Position numbers and translations under genes: made by a program. From positions 3,876,068 to 3,940,067 of the forward strand of contig NZ_KV917381.1 in the NCBI RefSeq assembly GCF_002019795.1: a stretch of 64,000 bases of DNA. Reading direction: 5' to 3'. This document shows, one piece after another, positions 50,839-60,397 of the stretch. The notes below the pieces were generated by a model. That model was not told where the DNA came from, did no database searches, and saw only the letters and a list, made by a program, of their open reading frames with translations. Origin of the DNA: Bacillus alkalicellulosilyticus. GTDB lineage: Bacteria; Bacillota; Bacilli; Bacillales; Bacillaceae_F. Position 1 is the first letter of the stretch. Each line of letters begins with the position of its first letter.

Positions 50839-51975
50839 TTAGTTTTGTGCTTCTTCAATTTCTGATAGAAGCATTTCGTAAATCATCTTCCCGTCTTCAT
50901 CAACAATTTCATTAATGAAATGCTGGTGAACATCATCAGCTAATGCTCTGAATGCATCACGCTCTTCTTCTGTTAACTCAATAACCGTTGTTGGGAACTC
51001 CTCATTGTTTACAATGTTGTCAAGCAATGACTCGTTTTGTTCTTTTTGAATTTCAAATGCTCTTGGACGCATTTCTTCAACTGTCTCATCAATTAATGCA
51101 CGAACATCATCTGGTAAACCATTATAGAACGTTGGGTTAACTGTTGTCATCGCAACATAAATGTTGTGACGAGAAATTGTCATATGGTCTTGCACTTCAT
51201 GGAATGAAGCATCTTCAATAAAGAAGATTGGATTTTCTTGCCCTTCAACTGTTCCACGCTCAAGAGCTGTATACAACTCGCCCCAGCTCATTGCTGTTGG
51301 GTCTGCACCATACGCTTCATAAGAACGACGAATTAATGGTGATTCTTGAGTTCTCATTTTAAAACCATCAAAGTCAGCAGGTGTACGTAATTCTCTTGCA
51401 CCTGTCCATTGCATTGCACCCTCATGCCAGAAAGCAAGTGGTAAAATGTTATGTTCTTCATATTTAGCAGCTAAATGAACGTTTAGCGCTTCACTTGTGT
51501 TTAAGATTTCTTGGTTTAACTCTAGGTCATCCGTAAATAGGAACTGTAAAGCAAAAATTTGTCCTTCCGTTACCATTGTTCCTGTAAAACCAGGAGAAAC
51601 AATCGCAAATTCAACAAGACCATTTTGTAATTGTTCTACTTGGTCAACCTCACTACCAAGTCCACCAAACTCATAAACTTCGATGTTGATTTGACCATCC
51701 GATTTTTCATGGAGTAAATCAGCAAATTCTTGTGCATACTCAAACTGTACTTGACCAGGCCATTCTTCTGTAACAAATCTCCACTCATATGGACCACCTG
51801 TTAGACCTTCACCACCACTACTATCATCCTGTGAGCCAGAATCTTCAACTTGTGAACCATCATCTGTGCCTTCATCGGCAGGTCCATCAGTCTGCTCACC
51901 ACCACAAGCAAGTAGGATCATACTAAAAGCGGCTACTAACAACAATAACAATATCGACTTCTTCTTCAATAACAT
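50839..51975 (-). CDS. dctP: TRAP transporter solute-binding lipoprotein (DctP)
   Basis: A 378-residue DctP-type receptor. The lipoprotein signal peptide ends in LLACGG, then an Asp/Gly/Ser-rich linker of about 40 residues leads to the binding domain (WPGQVQFEYAQEFADLLHEKS, GLVEFAIVSPGFTG, KMRTQESPLIRRSYEAYGADPT, TALERGTVEGQENPI). The conserved Arg in MRTQESP is where TRAP receptors bind the ligand carboxylate. The ATG at 51975 follows GGGGG. It is the last gene of the operon. Ligand: a dicarboxylate or other organic acid. Confidence 0.93.
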   Translation of the reverse strand: MLLKKKSILLLLLVAAFSMILLACGGEQTDGPADEGTDDGSQVEDSGSQDDSSGGEGLTGGPYEWRFVTEEWPGQVQFEYAQEFADLLHEKSDGQINIEVYEFGGLGSEVDQVEQLQNGLVEFAIVSPGFTGTMVTEGQIFALQFLFTDDLELNQEILNTSEALNVHLAAKYEEHNILPLAFWHEGAMQWTGARELRTPADFDGFKMRTQESPLIRRSYEAYGADPTAMSWGELYTALERGTVEGQENPIFFIEDASFHEVQDHMTISRHNIYVAMTTVNPTFYNGLPDDVRALIDETVEEMRPRAFEIQKEQNESLLDNIVNNEEFPTTVIELTEEERDAFRALADDVHQHFINEIVDEDGKMIYEMLLSEIEEAQN

Positions 51976-52025
51976 CAAATACCCCCATTTTTTAGTTAAA
52001 ATAATTTATGAAAATTCACATGGTA

Positions 52026-53303
52026 TCATTGAAAAATACGATACCATAATGAAATTTCTTCAAACATAATGATTAAGAATGACGCAACGAGTAACATAAT
52101 AATGTACGGTGGCGTTCCTCGAATAACATCTAAATATGACTTTCCAAAGACGGCACTTGCCGTGAATATATCTACTCCAAATGGTGGCGTAGCAGAACCG
52201 AGTGCCGCCTGGAATACAATAACAACTCCCAGATGTACAGGGTCCACCCCAGCTGCCATCGCGACTGGATAGAATATCGGAGTCAAAATTAAGATAACAA
52301 CTATCGGATCAACGAACATACAACCGATAAAGAAGAAAATAGCAACAATAAATAATATCTGTGTAGCAGATGGGTCAAAACTTAAGACTGCCTCTGATAC
52401 CATATGAGGAATTCTTGCATATGAAAGAACCCATGAGAATGCTTGCCCTCCTGCAACTAGTACGAATACAGCTGATGTGACTAAACCGGTAGACATCGCA
52501 ATCTTCGGAATATCTACTATTTTAATAGAACGATAGATTACAGCTTCAAGTAACAATGCATAAACAACTGATACCGCGGCAGCTTCGGTTGGACTAAATA
52601 AACCGGAGAAAATACCACCAACAATAATGACTGGAAAACCTAATGGAAGCAATGCTTCTCGAAAAACTGTAAAACGGTCTCCCCACCCGATTCTATCGGC
52701 TAATGGAATGTTTTTGACTTTGGCATAGAACCAACTGAATACAGCAAACATCACCATGACGAGAACACCAGGACCTATACCAGCCATAAATAACTGACTA
52801 ACTGAAGCATCAGGTGCTGCTAAGGCATAGATAATCATCCCAATACTCGGTGGAATAAGTAACGCTACATCACTAGCATTTATAATGAGTGCAATGGCAC
52901 TCGAATCCTTATATCCTACTGATAATAACCGCTGGCGCATTGGCTTACCTACGGCTACAACTGTCGCTTGTGTCGAGCCTGAAATCGCACCAAACAACGT
53001 ACATGTAACGGCCGTTGTTATTGCATATCCTCCTCGTAAATGACCTACAAAGGAACCCACAAAATCTAGTAGCCGTTTCGATGTTTTTCCAGTAGACATA
53101 ATGTCTGCTGCAAAGATAAACAGCGGAACCGCTAATAGAACTTCAGGCGAAATCCCTTGAATCATCTGTTGAACCATGAAAATAGGGTCAACATTTGGAA
53201 AGAAGATTATAACGACAAGTAAGGGTGCTACTATCAAAGGAATCATCATCGGAAAGCCTATTAATAGTAAAACAATCATAACCACTAATAATGTCGCAAC
53301 CAT
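52026..53303 (-). CDS. dctM: TRAP transporter large permease (DctM)
   Basis: A 425-residue DctM permease with about 12 membrane helices. Signatures are GISPEVLLAVPLFIFAADIM, AISGSTQATVVAVGKPM, IPPSIGMIIYALAA, GIFSGLFSPTEAAAVSVVYAL and FFIGCMFVDPIVVILILTPIFYPVA. It is 48 bp upstream of the receptor gene and 60 bp downstream of DctQ. It carries out sodium-driven import of the bound organic acid. Confidence 0.94.
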   Translation of the reverse strand: MVATLLVVMIVLLLIGFPMMIPLIVAPLLVVIIFFPNVDPIFMVQQMIQGISPEVLLAVPLFIFAADIMSTGKTSKRLLDFVGSFVGHLRGGYAITTAVTCTLFGAISGSTQATVVAVGKPMRQRLLSVGYKDSSAIALIINASDVALLIPPSIGMIIYALAAPDASVSQLFMAGIGPGVLVMVMFAVFSWFYAKVKNIPLADRIGWGDRFTVFREALLPLGFPVIIVGGIFSGLFSPTEAAAVSVVYALLLEAVIYRSIKIVDIPKIAMSTGLVTSAVFVLVAGGQAFSWVLSYARIPHMVSEAVLSFDPSATQILFIVAIFFFIGCMFVDPIVVILILTPIFYPVAMAAGVDPVHLGVVIVFQAALGSATPPFGVDIFTASAVFGKSYLDVIRGTPPYIIMLLVASFLIIMFEEISLWYRIFQ

Positions 53304-53363
53304 GGCTTGTTCCTCTCTACTTTTATTTACGCATGCATTACATCACATACGACATTTCATGTT

Positions 53364-53912
53364 TTACGAATAATCCTTTTTCTCTGTTGCTAAATACACT
53401 TCTTTTTCTTTAATATTAATCCACATATTGCGTAAAAACTGAATCGCTCCTAGAATTAAGCCAATCGGCACAAAATAAAGAAAATAGTATACAGGAATTT
53501 CTAAAGCTGCTGATATACGGCCTGAATTTCTTACGTTATCTAAGTATCCATAAGCATAATAAGCAAGAACCAAGAGAATAATAGCTGTGAAAAATGGGAT
53601 GATAATGGACAAAGCTTTTCTAATCGGGAAAGGTGCCATGTCATAAAAAGCTGACATGCTAATATGCCTTCCTTTTCTGGCAGCATAGCTAATTCCCATA
53701 AAGGTAGCAATCATCACTGCAAACTGACTAACTTCATAGGCAAACGCCCAACTTTTATTAGTCAAAATCCTTGAAAAAACATTTCCCGCTATCATAACGG
53801 TAATAATAATAATTGAGAAACTCAGAATAATTTCCTCTATCTTCAAAACCAACCAGTCTAGGGTTTGAAAAGCATGACGAAACATACTTATATTCTTCGA
53901 GTTACCGTCCAA
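53364..53912 (-). CDS. dctQ: TRAP transporter small permease (DctQ)
   Basis: A 182-residue DctQ protein with four membrane helices (EEIILSFSIIIITVMIAGNVFSR, FAVMIATFMGISYAARKGRHI, LSIIIPFFTAIILLVLAYYAYG, IPVYYFLYFVPIGLILGAIQFL). The TTG at 53912 is used because AAAGGAGG precedes it by seven bases; the ATG given by the longer frame overlaps the ribosome site. It is the first gene of the dctQ-dctM-dctP operon. Confidence 0.88.
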   Translation of the reverse strand: MDGNSKNISMFRHAFQTLDWLVLKIEEIILSFSIIIITVMIAGNVFSRILTNKSWAFAYEVSQFAVMIATFMGISYAARKGRHISMSAFYDMAPFPIRKALSIIIPFFTAIILLVLAYYAYGYLDNVRNSGRISAALEIPVYYFLYFVPIGLILGAIQFLRNMWINIKEKEVYLATEKKDYS

Positions 53913-53930
53913 TGCTGAGCCTCCTTTCAT

Positions 53931-54229
53931 TATTCACGTTATTTTCATGCTTTTTTACAATACCTATTAACTATCATACTGAAAGCAAAAATATACCTCA
54001 AACTGCTTATATCACCATATGCCCTGATATATGTAGTTATTACGAGCTAACATAAAATAGGTTCACAAATATAGCTATATCCACCCATTTCCTCCACATA
54101 ATTTCCACTTCCTCATAGTTCGACAATATATGGAGTCTATAAAAAAACAGGAATACCGATGAGTTATATGCGTTGTGCGCAGCAACCACCCGTTTTGAAA
54201 TAACACTAAAAATTTTTCTAACAAAAAAC
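53931..54229. other. intergenic region with no supported gene
   Basis: About 300 bp upstream of dctQ. No ORF has a ribosome site or family resemblance; the minus-strand ORF at 54040-54276 runs through low-complexity sequence. The operon promoter must lie here but no convincing -35/-10 pair is seen. Confidence 0.5.
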
Positions 54230-54274
54230 GAGAGAGAGACAAAAGGTTGTATTTTCACCTCTAATCTCACCCTC
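54230..54274. repeat. degenerate hairpin of the GAGACAAAAGGTT family
   Basis: GAGAGAGACAAAAGGTTG faces CTCACCCTC with an imperfect stem. It retains the family core but the right arm has diverged (CACCTCTAATCTCACCCTC). It follows the DUF309 stop codon on the minus strand and probably terminates it. Confidence 0.55.
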
Positions 54275-54296
54275 AAATTCTTATCCTTGCAATTAT

Positions 54297-54680
54297 CTAT
54301 TCTTCTAAATATAATGGGAAACTCGGAAACTGCGGAAGGTTATTTACGTCTTCAAATGGAATACGTTCTAAGTCATGTGGTATAATTGACAGGCATGTTT
54401 CAATAAAGTCATTCACTTCATTTACATTCACACCCCAATAGTGTGGACGGTATGGTTGAAGATAGTGATGTGCTGCATTCATCATCATGCGTGCGCCCTT
54501 AATATTTCCATATTCATAATGGTAAATTGCAACTGACATTTGTAATAATCCTTTTAAAAACAAATTACTCTTATCAGTCATCCAGACCTCTTCAAGTAAA
54601 TCATGGCATGTGTAATAATCACCTTCATTAAATTTCACAAAGAATTGATAGTACTCAAGTGGGTAGGAAGGCTCTTCCAT
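54297..54680 (-). CDS. DUF309 family protein
   Basis: A 127-residue helical protein. FNEGDYYTCHDLLEEVWM near residue 18, LKGLLQMSVAIYHYEYGN and GARMMMNAAHHYLQPY are the DUF309 core; the HDLLEE block is diagnostic. The second ATG (54680) has the better spacing to GGAGG. Function is unknown. It appears to be a single gene. Confidence 0.88.
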   Translation of the reverse strand: MEEPSYPLEYYQFFVKFNEGDYYTCHDLLEEVWMTDKSNLFLKGLLQMSVAIYHYEYGNIKGARMMMNAAHHYLQPYRPHYWGVNVNEVNDFIETCLSIIPHDLERIPFEDVNNLPQFPSFPLYLEE

Positions 54681-54858
54681 CATTCCGCCTCCTTCAATAG
54701 TTTATAGTACTAGTATAACAAGACGAAAACAAAAAAATGAAAAACGATTTTCAACTTTTACATATGAGGGTATAAAAAGATAGAAAAGCACGAATGCATA
54801 ATCATTGCAAGCATAAACTATACTTACAATCTTTTTATGAAAGGACGAGCCTGCATTT

Positions 54859-55335
54859 ATGGATTTATTAACTAATTTCCCACTTTGGGTTGCACTATTT
54901 GCGATTGGATTTGCTCAATTTATTAAAGTACCACTCTCTTTTTTGGCTACTCGAAAGTTAGACTGGACCTTATTAACTAGTACTGGAGGCATGCCAAGTT
55001 CCCATTCAGCTGCAGTGACAGCGTTAGCAACCGCAATTGCTTTAGAAGAAGGTCTGGGTTCTCCTTTATTTGCAATAGCTACCATTTTCGGTGTCATCGT
55101 TATGTTTGATGCGACTGGCATTCGAAGACACGCTGGGTATCATGCAACCGTGCTTAATCAACTCGTAAACGACTTTAACAAACTTGTGGAAGAAGTTAAA
55201 ACTTGGCCTAAAAAAGAAGAAATGGAAAAACGTGAAGAATTAAAAGAACTTTTAGGTCATCAACCGATTGAGGTATTCTTTGGCGGGATTTTAGGAATTA
55301 TTTTATCCTTGACTGTCCATGCCATTTTAACGTAA
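54859..55335 (+). CDS. yuiD: divergent PAP2 family membrane protein YuiD
   Basis: A 158-residue membrane protein with four hydrophobic segments. The phosphatase-like motifs STGGMPSSHSAAVTALATAIA and DATGIRRHAGYHATVLNQL (histidines and arginine of the PAP2 site) are visible, matching YuiD (DUF212). It likely acts on a lipid phosphate at the membrane. GAAAGGACGAG precedes the ATG. It is followed by the cobalamin-binding gene after 11 bp. Confidence 0.9.
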   Translation: MDLLTNFPLWVALFAIGFAQFIKVPLSFLATRKLDWTLLTSTGGMPSSHSAAVTALATAIALEEGLGSPLFAIATIFGVIVMFDATGIRRHAGYHATVLNQLVNDFNKLVEEVKTWPKKEEMEKREELKELLGHQPIEVFFGGILGIILSLTVHAILT

Positions 55336-55346
55336 AGGATGAAAAG

Positions 55347-56159
55347 ATGAGAATTATTTCAATATGCCCAAGTAACACTGAAATACTTGCCTATTTAGGA
55401 CTTGAACGAAATATTATTGCTGTCGATGATTTTTCAGATTGGCCACAATCTATTCAACATTTACCCCGACTTGGTCCAGACTTGAACATTGATATGGATA
55501 AATTAGAATCCTTACAGCCTGACTTAGTACTTGCTTCATTAAGTGTCCCAGGCATGGAACGAAACGTAGAGGAATTAAAAAGAAGAGAAATCCCACACAT
55601 CGTATTACAACCTAATTCTCTAGATGAGATCGCTGACTCTATTCGTATAGTTGGTCAACACACCAATACAGAACAAAAAGCAGAAGAAGCTGTGCAACGT
55701 TATTACGACCTAATCGAAAAGTATCAAGCTATCTCAGAAAACATAACAAAAAAGAATATTTACTGGGAGTGGTGGCCCAAGCCTGTTTTCACACCTGGAA
55801 AACAAAACTGGTTAACTGACCTTAGTGCACTCGCAGGATGTCGAAATGTCTATTCAGACATAGATAAAGCAAGTATTCAAACAGACTGGGAGGATGTTCG
55901 CTTAAAAAAACCTGAGCATATTTGCTTAGTATGGGTAGGGGTTGCCTCAAAAAATGTTAATCCATCCGTGATTACAAAACGTCCGAATTGGACTGAATTA
56001 GAGGCTGTCAAAAACGACCAAATCCACATCCTTGAAGAACCTTTATTTTGTAGACCGTCTCCACGATTACTAGTCGGCTTGCAAAAGTTAGCTTCTCTCA
56101 TGCATCCGAACGATTATCCACCTTTTGATGAAAAAAATGACAAAGTCGGCTTTCAATAG
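55347..56159 (+). CDS. cytosolic cobalamin-binding-like (BtuF-fold) protein
   Basis: A 270-residue protein of the helical-backbone metal or cobalamin receptor fold: SICPSNTEILAYLGLERNIIAVDDFSDWP, LESLQPDLVLASL, IYWEWWPKPVFTPGKQNWL and FCRPSPRLLVGLQKLASL. There is no signal peptide or lipobox, which is characteristic of the cytoplasmic cobalamin-binding-like group. AAAGGATG precedes the ATG; it begins 11 bp after yuiD and is probably co-transcribed. No cobalamin transporter genes are near, so ligand and role are uncertain. Confidence 0.8.
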   Translation: MRIISICPSNTEILAYLGLERNIIAVDDFSDWPQSIQHLPRLGPDLNIDMDKLESLQPDLVLASLSVPGMERNVEELKRREIPHIVLQPNSLDEIADSIRIVGQHTNTEQKAEEAVQRYYDLIEKYQAISENITKKNIYWEWWPKPVFTPGKQNWLTDLSALAGCRNVYSDIDKASIQTDWEDVRLKKPEHICLVWVGVASKNVNPSVITKRPNWTELEAVKNDQIHILEEPLFCRPSPRLLVGLQKLASLMHPNDYPPFDEKNDKVGFQ

Positions 56160-56164
56160 AATAA

Positions 56165-56204
56165 AGGGTGGGACTAAAGGTAAAAAACCTTTTGTCTCAC
56201 CCTC
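56165..56204. terminator. hairpin of the GAGACAAAAGGTT family
   Basis: AGGGTGGGACTAAAGGT pairs with ACCTTTTGTCTCACCCT around TAAAAA-type loop, between the convergent cobalamin-binding-like and yuiC genes. Confidence 0.75.
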
Positions 56205-56210
56205 TTTTCA

Positions 56211-56912
56211 TTAAAACGACATATTCTCTCTAAACACTTGAACAGCTTCGTTTTCATTAAGTTGACGGAGGTCACTCTCAGATAATCTACCGTTTCCTTT
56301 TTTCACTAAATAGACTTCCACTTCTTGTTTACCCCAATTATCAAAAACATCTGCTACCGTTTCATAATACAAATCAATCTTATTCCCTTTAATAGCAGAA
56401 CCTGTGTCTGCAACAACGCCATACCCGTACCCTGGAATATATAAAATCGAACCAATTGGGTATGTATTTGGGTCTGCTGCAATGGTTGAGTATAAATCTC
56501 TTGTGACACGAACCCCTGAGAATGTAATTCCATACGCAGGATGGTCTGGTGTTTTCCCAGTTGATTCGACTCCTGCTGTATAGCCGGTAGCAACAACCTT
56601 ATGGGCTGGGTAACGACTCCAATCTACTGCGTCATCTAATGAAATAGGTTCTGATTCAACAATGTCGTGAGAAATTTCCTTTTCTTCACTTTCAAAAAAT
56701 GAAAGCCCTTTTTGAACAATACCACTTTCCTTCAATCCATTATGTTGAACACTAGGTGTCTCAATACGCTCAAGTAACGTTTCCCTCTCCGAGAACCAGT
56801 TTGAAATTCCAGCAGCACTTACACCTGATAGACTTTGAAAAGTTGTTAGCAAGGCCGCACAAAACAATAATGTCATTGTCACTCTTCGGAATATTTTTTT
56901 TGCAATTACCAT
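56211..56912 (-). CDS. yuiC: 3D-domain secreted protein YuiC-like
   Basis: A 233-residue protein with a signal peptide (hydrophobic residues 12-31, cleavage near SAAG) and a C-terminal 3D domain of the MltA/RlpA-like barrel type: [41 protein letters not shown] and [18 protein letters not shown]. The three conserved aspartates lie in ADTG, KIDLY and the ADVFD region. It is probably a murein-modifying enzyme of the cell wall, similar to YuiC. The ATG at 56912 follows GAGAGGAG at eight bases. Confidence 0.88.
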   Translation of the reverse strand: MVIAKKIFRRVTMTLLFCAALLTTFQSLSGVSAAGISNWFSERETLLERIETPSVQHNGLKESGIVQKGLSFFESEEKEISHDIVESEPISLDDAVDWSRYPAHKVVATGYTAGVESTGKTPDHPAYGITFSGVRVTRDLYSTIAADPNTYPIGSILYIPGYGYGVVADTGSAIKGNKIDLYYETVADVFDNWGKQEVEVYLVKKGNGRLSESDLRQLNENEAVQVFRENMSF

Positions 56913-57071
56913 TTTCTTCACTCCTCTCAAGAACTAATCTTCTCCAAAAAATGAAGATATTATTCACGAGAAGGAGTAATAATTTTCAATTAATTTAACT
57001 TTTCAGTTTTTTCTTGTCGAATATTGACGATTCAATAATACAATCTCTAAATTTGATAAGATACAAGAAAA

Positions 57072-57170
57072 AAAGTGGATCAAAAGGATAAAATAAACGA
57101 GAGCATTGAAAAAGTTATACTTCACTTTTTCAGTGCTCTCAAAAAAAACAACCTTTAGTCTCAGCCTCTA
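57072..57170. repeat. GAGACAAAAGGTT-family hairpin split by a second hairpin
   Basis: The left half (GTGGATCAAAAGG) and right half (AACCTTTAGTCTCAGCCTC) of a family hairpin are separated by an independent hairpin at 57096-57138, GAGAGCATTGAAAAAG pairing with CTTTTTCAGTGCTCTC. The inserted hairpin is related to the one at 1604-1648. The unit follows the yuiB gene on the minus strand. Confidence 0.65.
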
Positions 57171-57488
57171 GAACATTTGATAGCCTTGTTTTCTAAGCAA
57201 TTTAATAACAATCCCCGATAAAATTGCACCGATTAATCCACTAGTAAGAATGATAATATCAACAAGGTGTAACCCGATAAAATTTTGACCCAATGACTGG
57301 AAGGATACGATAGGAGAAATAAAATATTCAAATAATCGGACATCATCAATAATAAAAATAACAACGAGAGGATAAATAATTGCCATTACCCACGTTCCTC
57401 GTAGAATCATATTTAATAGAAAACCTATTCCGAAAAATAAGATTAAGAAAAGCATAATTGAAATGATTAACTGTGGTAAACTCATCAT
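57168..57488 (-). CDS. yuiB: YuiB-like membrane protein
   Basis: A 106-residue protein with three membrane helices (LIISIMLFLILFFGIGFLLNMIL, VMAIIYPLVVIFIID, LVDIIILTSGLIGAILSGIVIKLL). The sequence and its place beside yuiC and yuiD agree with YuiB of B. subtilis. Function is unknown. GGGGGTG lies before the ATG. Confidence 0.8.
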   Translation of the reverse strand: MMSLPQLIISIMLFLILFFGIGFLLNMILRGTWVMAIIYPLVVIFIIDDVRLFEYFISPIVSFQSLGQNFIGLHLVDIIILTSGLIGAILSGIVIKLLRKQGYQMF

Positions 57489-57634
57489 GTCTACTGCACC
57501 CCCTTATTCATGATAGACAACCGGTGGAAGGTCGTCAACTTGGATCTATCCTCTCACCTATTTAGTTCGTGAACTTTTTGTGACAACCGTATGCAAGAAG
57601 TGTAAACAAAAATCGATATTCCAATACTACTCAT

Positions 57635-57672
57635 AAAAAAAGAAAAAGAAGAGACATGCTCTCCTCTTTCTC
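57635..57672 (-). terminator. terminator of the NDH-2 gene
   Basis: On the minus strand GAGAAAGAGGAGAG pairs with CTCTTCTTTTTC with a short loop and a T-rich run. Confidence 0.7.
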
Positions 57673-57684
57673 CCTTATCCTATC

Positions 57685-58890
57685 TTAAAATGGGCTCTTT
57701 CCTTTTTTCATCACTAATCCAGGTCCACCTAAGATATATAATGAGCGATTATCAATCATCTTTTTCATAAAGCTAGCAGAGTTACCGTAAATCTTCTTAC
57801 CATATACTAATCCAATCGCTTCTCCACCGCCAAGAGAGGCCACTGTTCCCTTAATATCAGGCTTAAAGCTTTCAAGCTCTCCACCTTTAATTAAAGCTTT
57901 GATGTTGCGCGCACAGACCTCTCCTTGTTGAAGTGCAATTTGCGCTGTTGGAGGATATGGACGATTAATTTCTTCATTTATGATTAAAGCACAGTCACCA
58001 ATAATGAAAACATCATCATGTTCAGGAGCACGAAGGTCTGATTGTACTTTCACACGACCACGCATTGCTTCAAAACCTGATTTTTCAATTATTGAACTTC
58101 CACGAACTCCAGTAGCCCAAACAACGGTTTCTGATTTAATTTCATCTCCATCTGCTAAGATAACGCCACCTTCAATAACTTCTTTAATCGGGCAATTAAT
58201 TTTAAATTCAACGCCACGGCTTTCAAGAAGGTTCATTGCATATTCCACAAGCTCAGGGTCAAATCCTGGAAGCGCTGTTGGAGCAGCTTCAATGACGTAC
58301 ATTTTTACTTTCTCTTGAGGAACATCATATTTCTTGCATAAGTTAGGGACACGTTCACTTAACTCACCAATAAACTCAATTCCTGTAAAGCCTGCACCTG
58401 CTACGACAAAGGTAAGCAATTCATCTCTTTTTTGGTCTTCGTTATTGTATTTTGAGAACATGTAATCGATGTGGTCCTTCACTTGACGTGCACCATTCAC
58501 CGTCCATTTGCTAAATGCATGCTCAAATACACCTGGTACGCCAAATGTTTCTGGCTCAGAACCTAAAGCTACGACTAAATAATCATACTCAAGCTCACTT
58601 TTTTCGAGAATTACTTTCTTTTCATCTTTCTTTATTTCAATAACGATATCTTTCACAAATTGGACACGATTAGTGTCTAAAACACTTTTAATATCGACAC
58701 GTGTGCGCTCAGGATCCATTGTTCCAGCAGCTGGCTCATGCAACCATGTTGTTTGATAATGGTATTGATGCTTATTTACTAATGTAATTTCAGCCTCATT
58801 ATACCCTAATTCTTTTTTCAATTTTACAGCAGTAATTAATCCCGCATATCCCGCACCTAAGATTACTATTCTTGGTTTGTTCAACTTCAT
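57685..58890 (-). CDS. yumB: type II NADH dehydrogenase-like FAD oxidoreductase (YumB/NDH-2)
   Basis: A 401-residue flavoprotein. The FAD site [17 protein letters not shown] opens the protein, the NADH site is [17 protein letters not shown], and the second FAD block is [24 protein letters not shown] and [14 protein letters not shown] are NDH-2 signatures. NDH-2 passes electrons from NADH to menaquinone without pumping ions. The ATG at 58890 agrees with family starts; ATG 58899 is also possible. A Rex-like site lies upstream. It is divergent from the ferredoxin-NADP reductase gene. Confidence 0.9.
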   Translation of the reverse strand: MKLNKPRIVILGAGYAGLITAVKLKKELGYNEAEITLVNKHQYHYQTTWLHEPAAGTMDPERTRVDIKSVLDTNRVQFVKDIVIEIKKDEKKVILEKSELEYDYLVVALGSEPETFGVPGVFEHAFSKWTVNGARQVKDHIDYMFSKYNNEDQKRDELLTFVVAGAGFTGIEFIGELSERVPNLCKKYDVPQEKVKMYVIEAAPTALPGFDPELVEYAMNLLESRGVEFKINCPIKEVIEGGVILADGDEIKSETVVWATGVRGSSIIEKSGFEAMRGRVKVQSDLRAPEHDDVFIIGDCALIINEEINRPYPPTAQIALQQGEVCARNIKALIKGGELESFKPDIKGTVASLGGGEAIGLVYGKKIYGNSASFMKKMIDNRSLYILGGPGLVMKKGKSPF

Positions 58891-58944
58891 CACTTCCATC
58901 TACGTATTTTACTTTTCTCTTGTAAGAAAATATTACAAACTTCG

Positions 58945-58976
58945 TCACAATTAAAGATTTGTGATCTATTTCACGT
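58945..58976. promoter_or_regulatory. Rex-like operator upstream of NDH-2
   Basis: TTGTGATCTATTTCAC (58959-58974) is close to the Rex consensus TTGTGAnnnnnnTCACAA, and a TCACAA...TTGTGA arrangement overlaps it (58945-58964). In B. subtilis the redox repressor Rex controls ndh, so NADH/NAD sensing at this promoter is plausible. The remaining gap to 59251 shows nothing else. Confidence 0.6.
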
Positions 58977-59251
58977 ACTTGCATATACTACTTGTGTTAT
59001 TAATAGTAATAAAATAAAGTCGCTTTTTAGACACAAATCACACATCTATTATAATATTTGTTTTACTTACTTTTTTCAACTGTTTTATGTTTAATTTTCA
59101 CTAAAAAACGAATGAATATACTGAATTTCATCTCGAACATTAGGTAAAACAGGAAAGTTGCCCCATTGTGTGATTGATACTGCTTTCCTTTCCAAACCAA
59201 TATGACTATAATAAATGTTGGTTAGTTTAATTATTGTCGGAGGTGTTTACT

Positions 59252-60244
59252 TTGTCTGAAGAACAAAATGTTTATGATATTACAATTATTGGTGCTGGAC
59301 CGACTGGGTTGTTTACAGCTTTTTACGGCGGAATGCGACAAGCAAAGGTTAAAATTATTGAAAGCATGCCCCAACTAGGCGGGCAACTCTCTGCTCTTTA
59401 TCCTGAAAAATACATTTATGATGTAGCAGGCTTCCCTAAAATTCGCGCACAAGAACTAGTGGATAACTTAAAAGAACAAATGGATAAATTTAATCCAACA
59501 ATTGTTCTTGAACAAGCGGTTGATAAAGTCACTAAACGTGATGATGATATTTTTGAGCTAAAAACTGAAAAAGAAACACATTACTCTAAATCAATTGTTA
59601 TCACAGCTGGTGCTGGGGCATTTCAGCCTCGTCGACTAGAGCTTGATAACGCACCATTATACGAAGGAAAAAACCTTCACTATTTTGTTAATGATTTAAG
59701 CGTCTTCGCAGGACAAAAAGTATTAGTTTGTGGTGGCGGTGACTCCGCGTTAGATTGGTCATTAATGCTTGAACCAATTGCTGATGAAGTTACATTAATT
59801 CATAGACGTGATAAGTTTAGAGCTCATGAACATAGTGTCGAATTACTTTATAACTCAAAAGTAAATGTTAAAACACCTCATGCCATTAAAGAATTAATTG
59901 GTGATGGTGAAAAAATTACACAAGTTGTCATTGAAGAAGTAAAAGGTGAAGAAGAATTCACTTTGGACGTGGATGCTGTCATTGTTAACTTCGGATTTGT
60001 ATCATCCCTTGGTCCTATTAAGGAATGGGGTCTCGACATTGAGAAAAATTCAATCGTCGTTAATTCAAAAATGGAAACGAATATTCCTGGAATCTATGCT
60101 GCGGGAGACGTTTGTACGTACCCTGGTAAAGTAAAGTTAATTGCAACTGGGTTTGGCGAAGCACCTACTGCAGTCAATAATGCTAAAGGGTATATGGATC
60201 CTAAAGCACGATTACAACCGGGGCATAGCTCAAGCATGTTCTAA
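59252..60244 (+). CDS. yumC: ferredoxin-NADP reductase (YumC-type)
   Basis: A 330-residue thioredoxin-reductase-like FNR lacking the CxxC motif. The FAD site [19 protein letters not shown] is at the N-terminus, the NADPH site [16 protein letters not shown] in the middle, and [31 protein letters not shown] near the end. It reduces ferredoxin or flavodoxin with NADPH. The TTG at 59252 follows GGAGGTG at good spacing. It is divergent from NDH-2, as with yumB and yumC in the B. subtilis block. A degraded repeat copy begins at its stop codon. Confidence 0.94.
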   Translation: MSEEQNVYDITIIGAGPTGLFTAFYGGMRQAKVKIIESMPQLGGQLSALYPEKYIYDVAGFPKIRAQELVDNLKEQMDKFNPTIVLEQAVDKVTKRDDDIFELKTEKETHYSKSIVITAGAGAFQPRRLELDNAPLYEGKNLHYFVNDLSVFAGQKVLVCGGGDSALDWSLMLEPIADEVTLIHRRDKFRAHEHSVELLYNSKVNVKTPHAIKELIGDGEKITQVVIEEVKGEEEFTLDVDAVIVNFGFVSSLGPIKEWGLDIEKNSIVVNSKMETNIPGIYAAGDVCTYPGKVKLIATGFGEAPTAVNNAKGYMDPKARLQPGHSSSMF

Positions 60245-60335
60245 GAAAAACCGCTAGCGGTCTTTCTTAATGCCTGATCTAGCTTAAAAGACATCTATGA
60301 GCATCTAAACTTTTTATACTTTCCTACTTTCTAAA
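60243..60335. repeat. long hairpin repeat, heavily deleted copy G
   Basis: It keeps the opening ACCGCTAGCGGT palindrome and the tail (TAAAAGACATCTATGAGCAT) but lacks the entire GCGATG...CATCGC hairpin; the join reads TTCTTAATGCCTGATC. It represents a further decay step beyond the copy at 15036-15152. Confidence 0.7.
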
Positions 60336-60362
60336 TAAGGCACAGCCTATATTAATTAAACA

Positions 60363-60395
60363 AAAAGAGTCCAGCACAAGTGCTGGACTCTTTTC
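60363..60395. terminator. bidirectional terminator
   Basis: AAAAGAGTCCAGCAC pairs perfectly with GTGCTGGACTCTTTT across a two-base loop, between convergent yumC and the DUF5667 gene. Confidence 0.92.
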
Positions 60396-60397
60396 GT

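Noticed and set aside
54040-54276. 78-residue minus-strand ORF
   Set aside because: No ribosome site, low-complexity hydrophobic content, and it includes the terminator-like hairpin at 54230.
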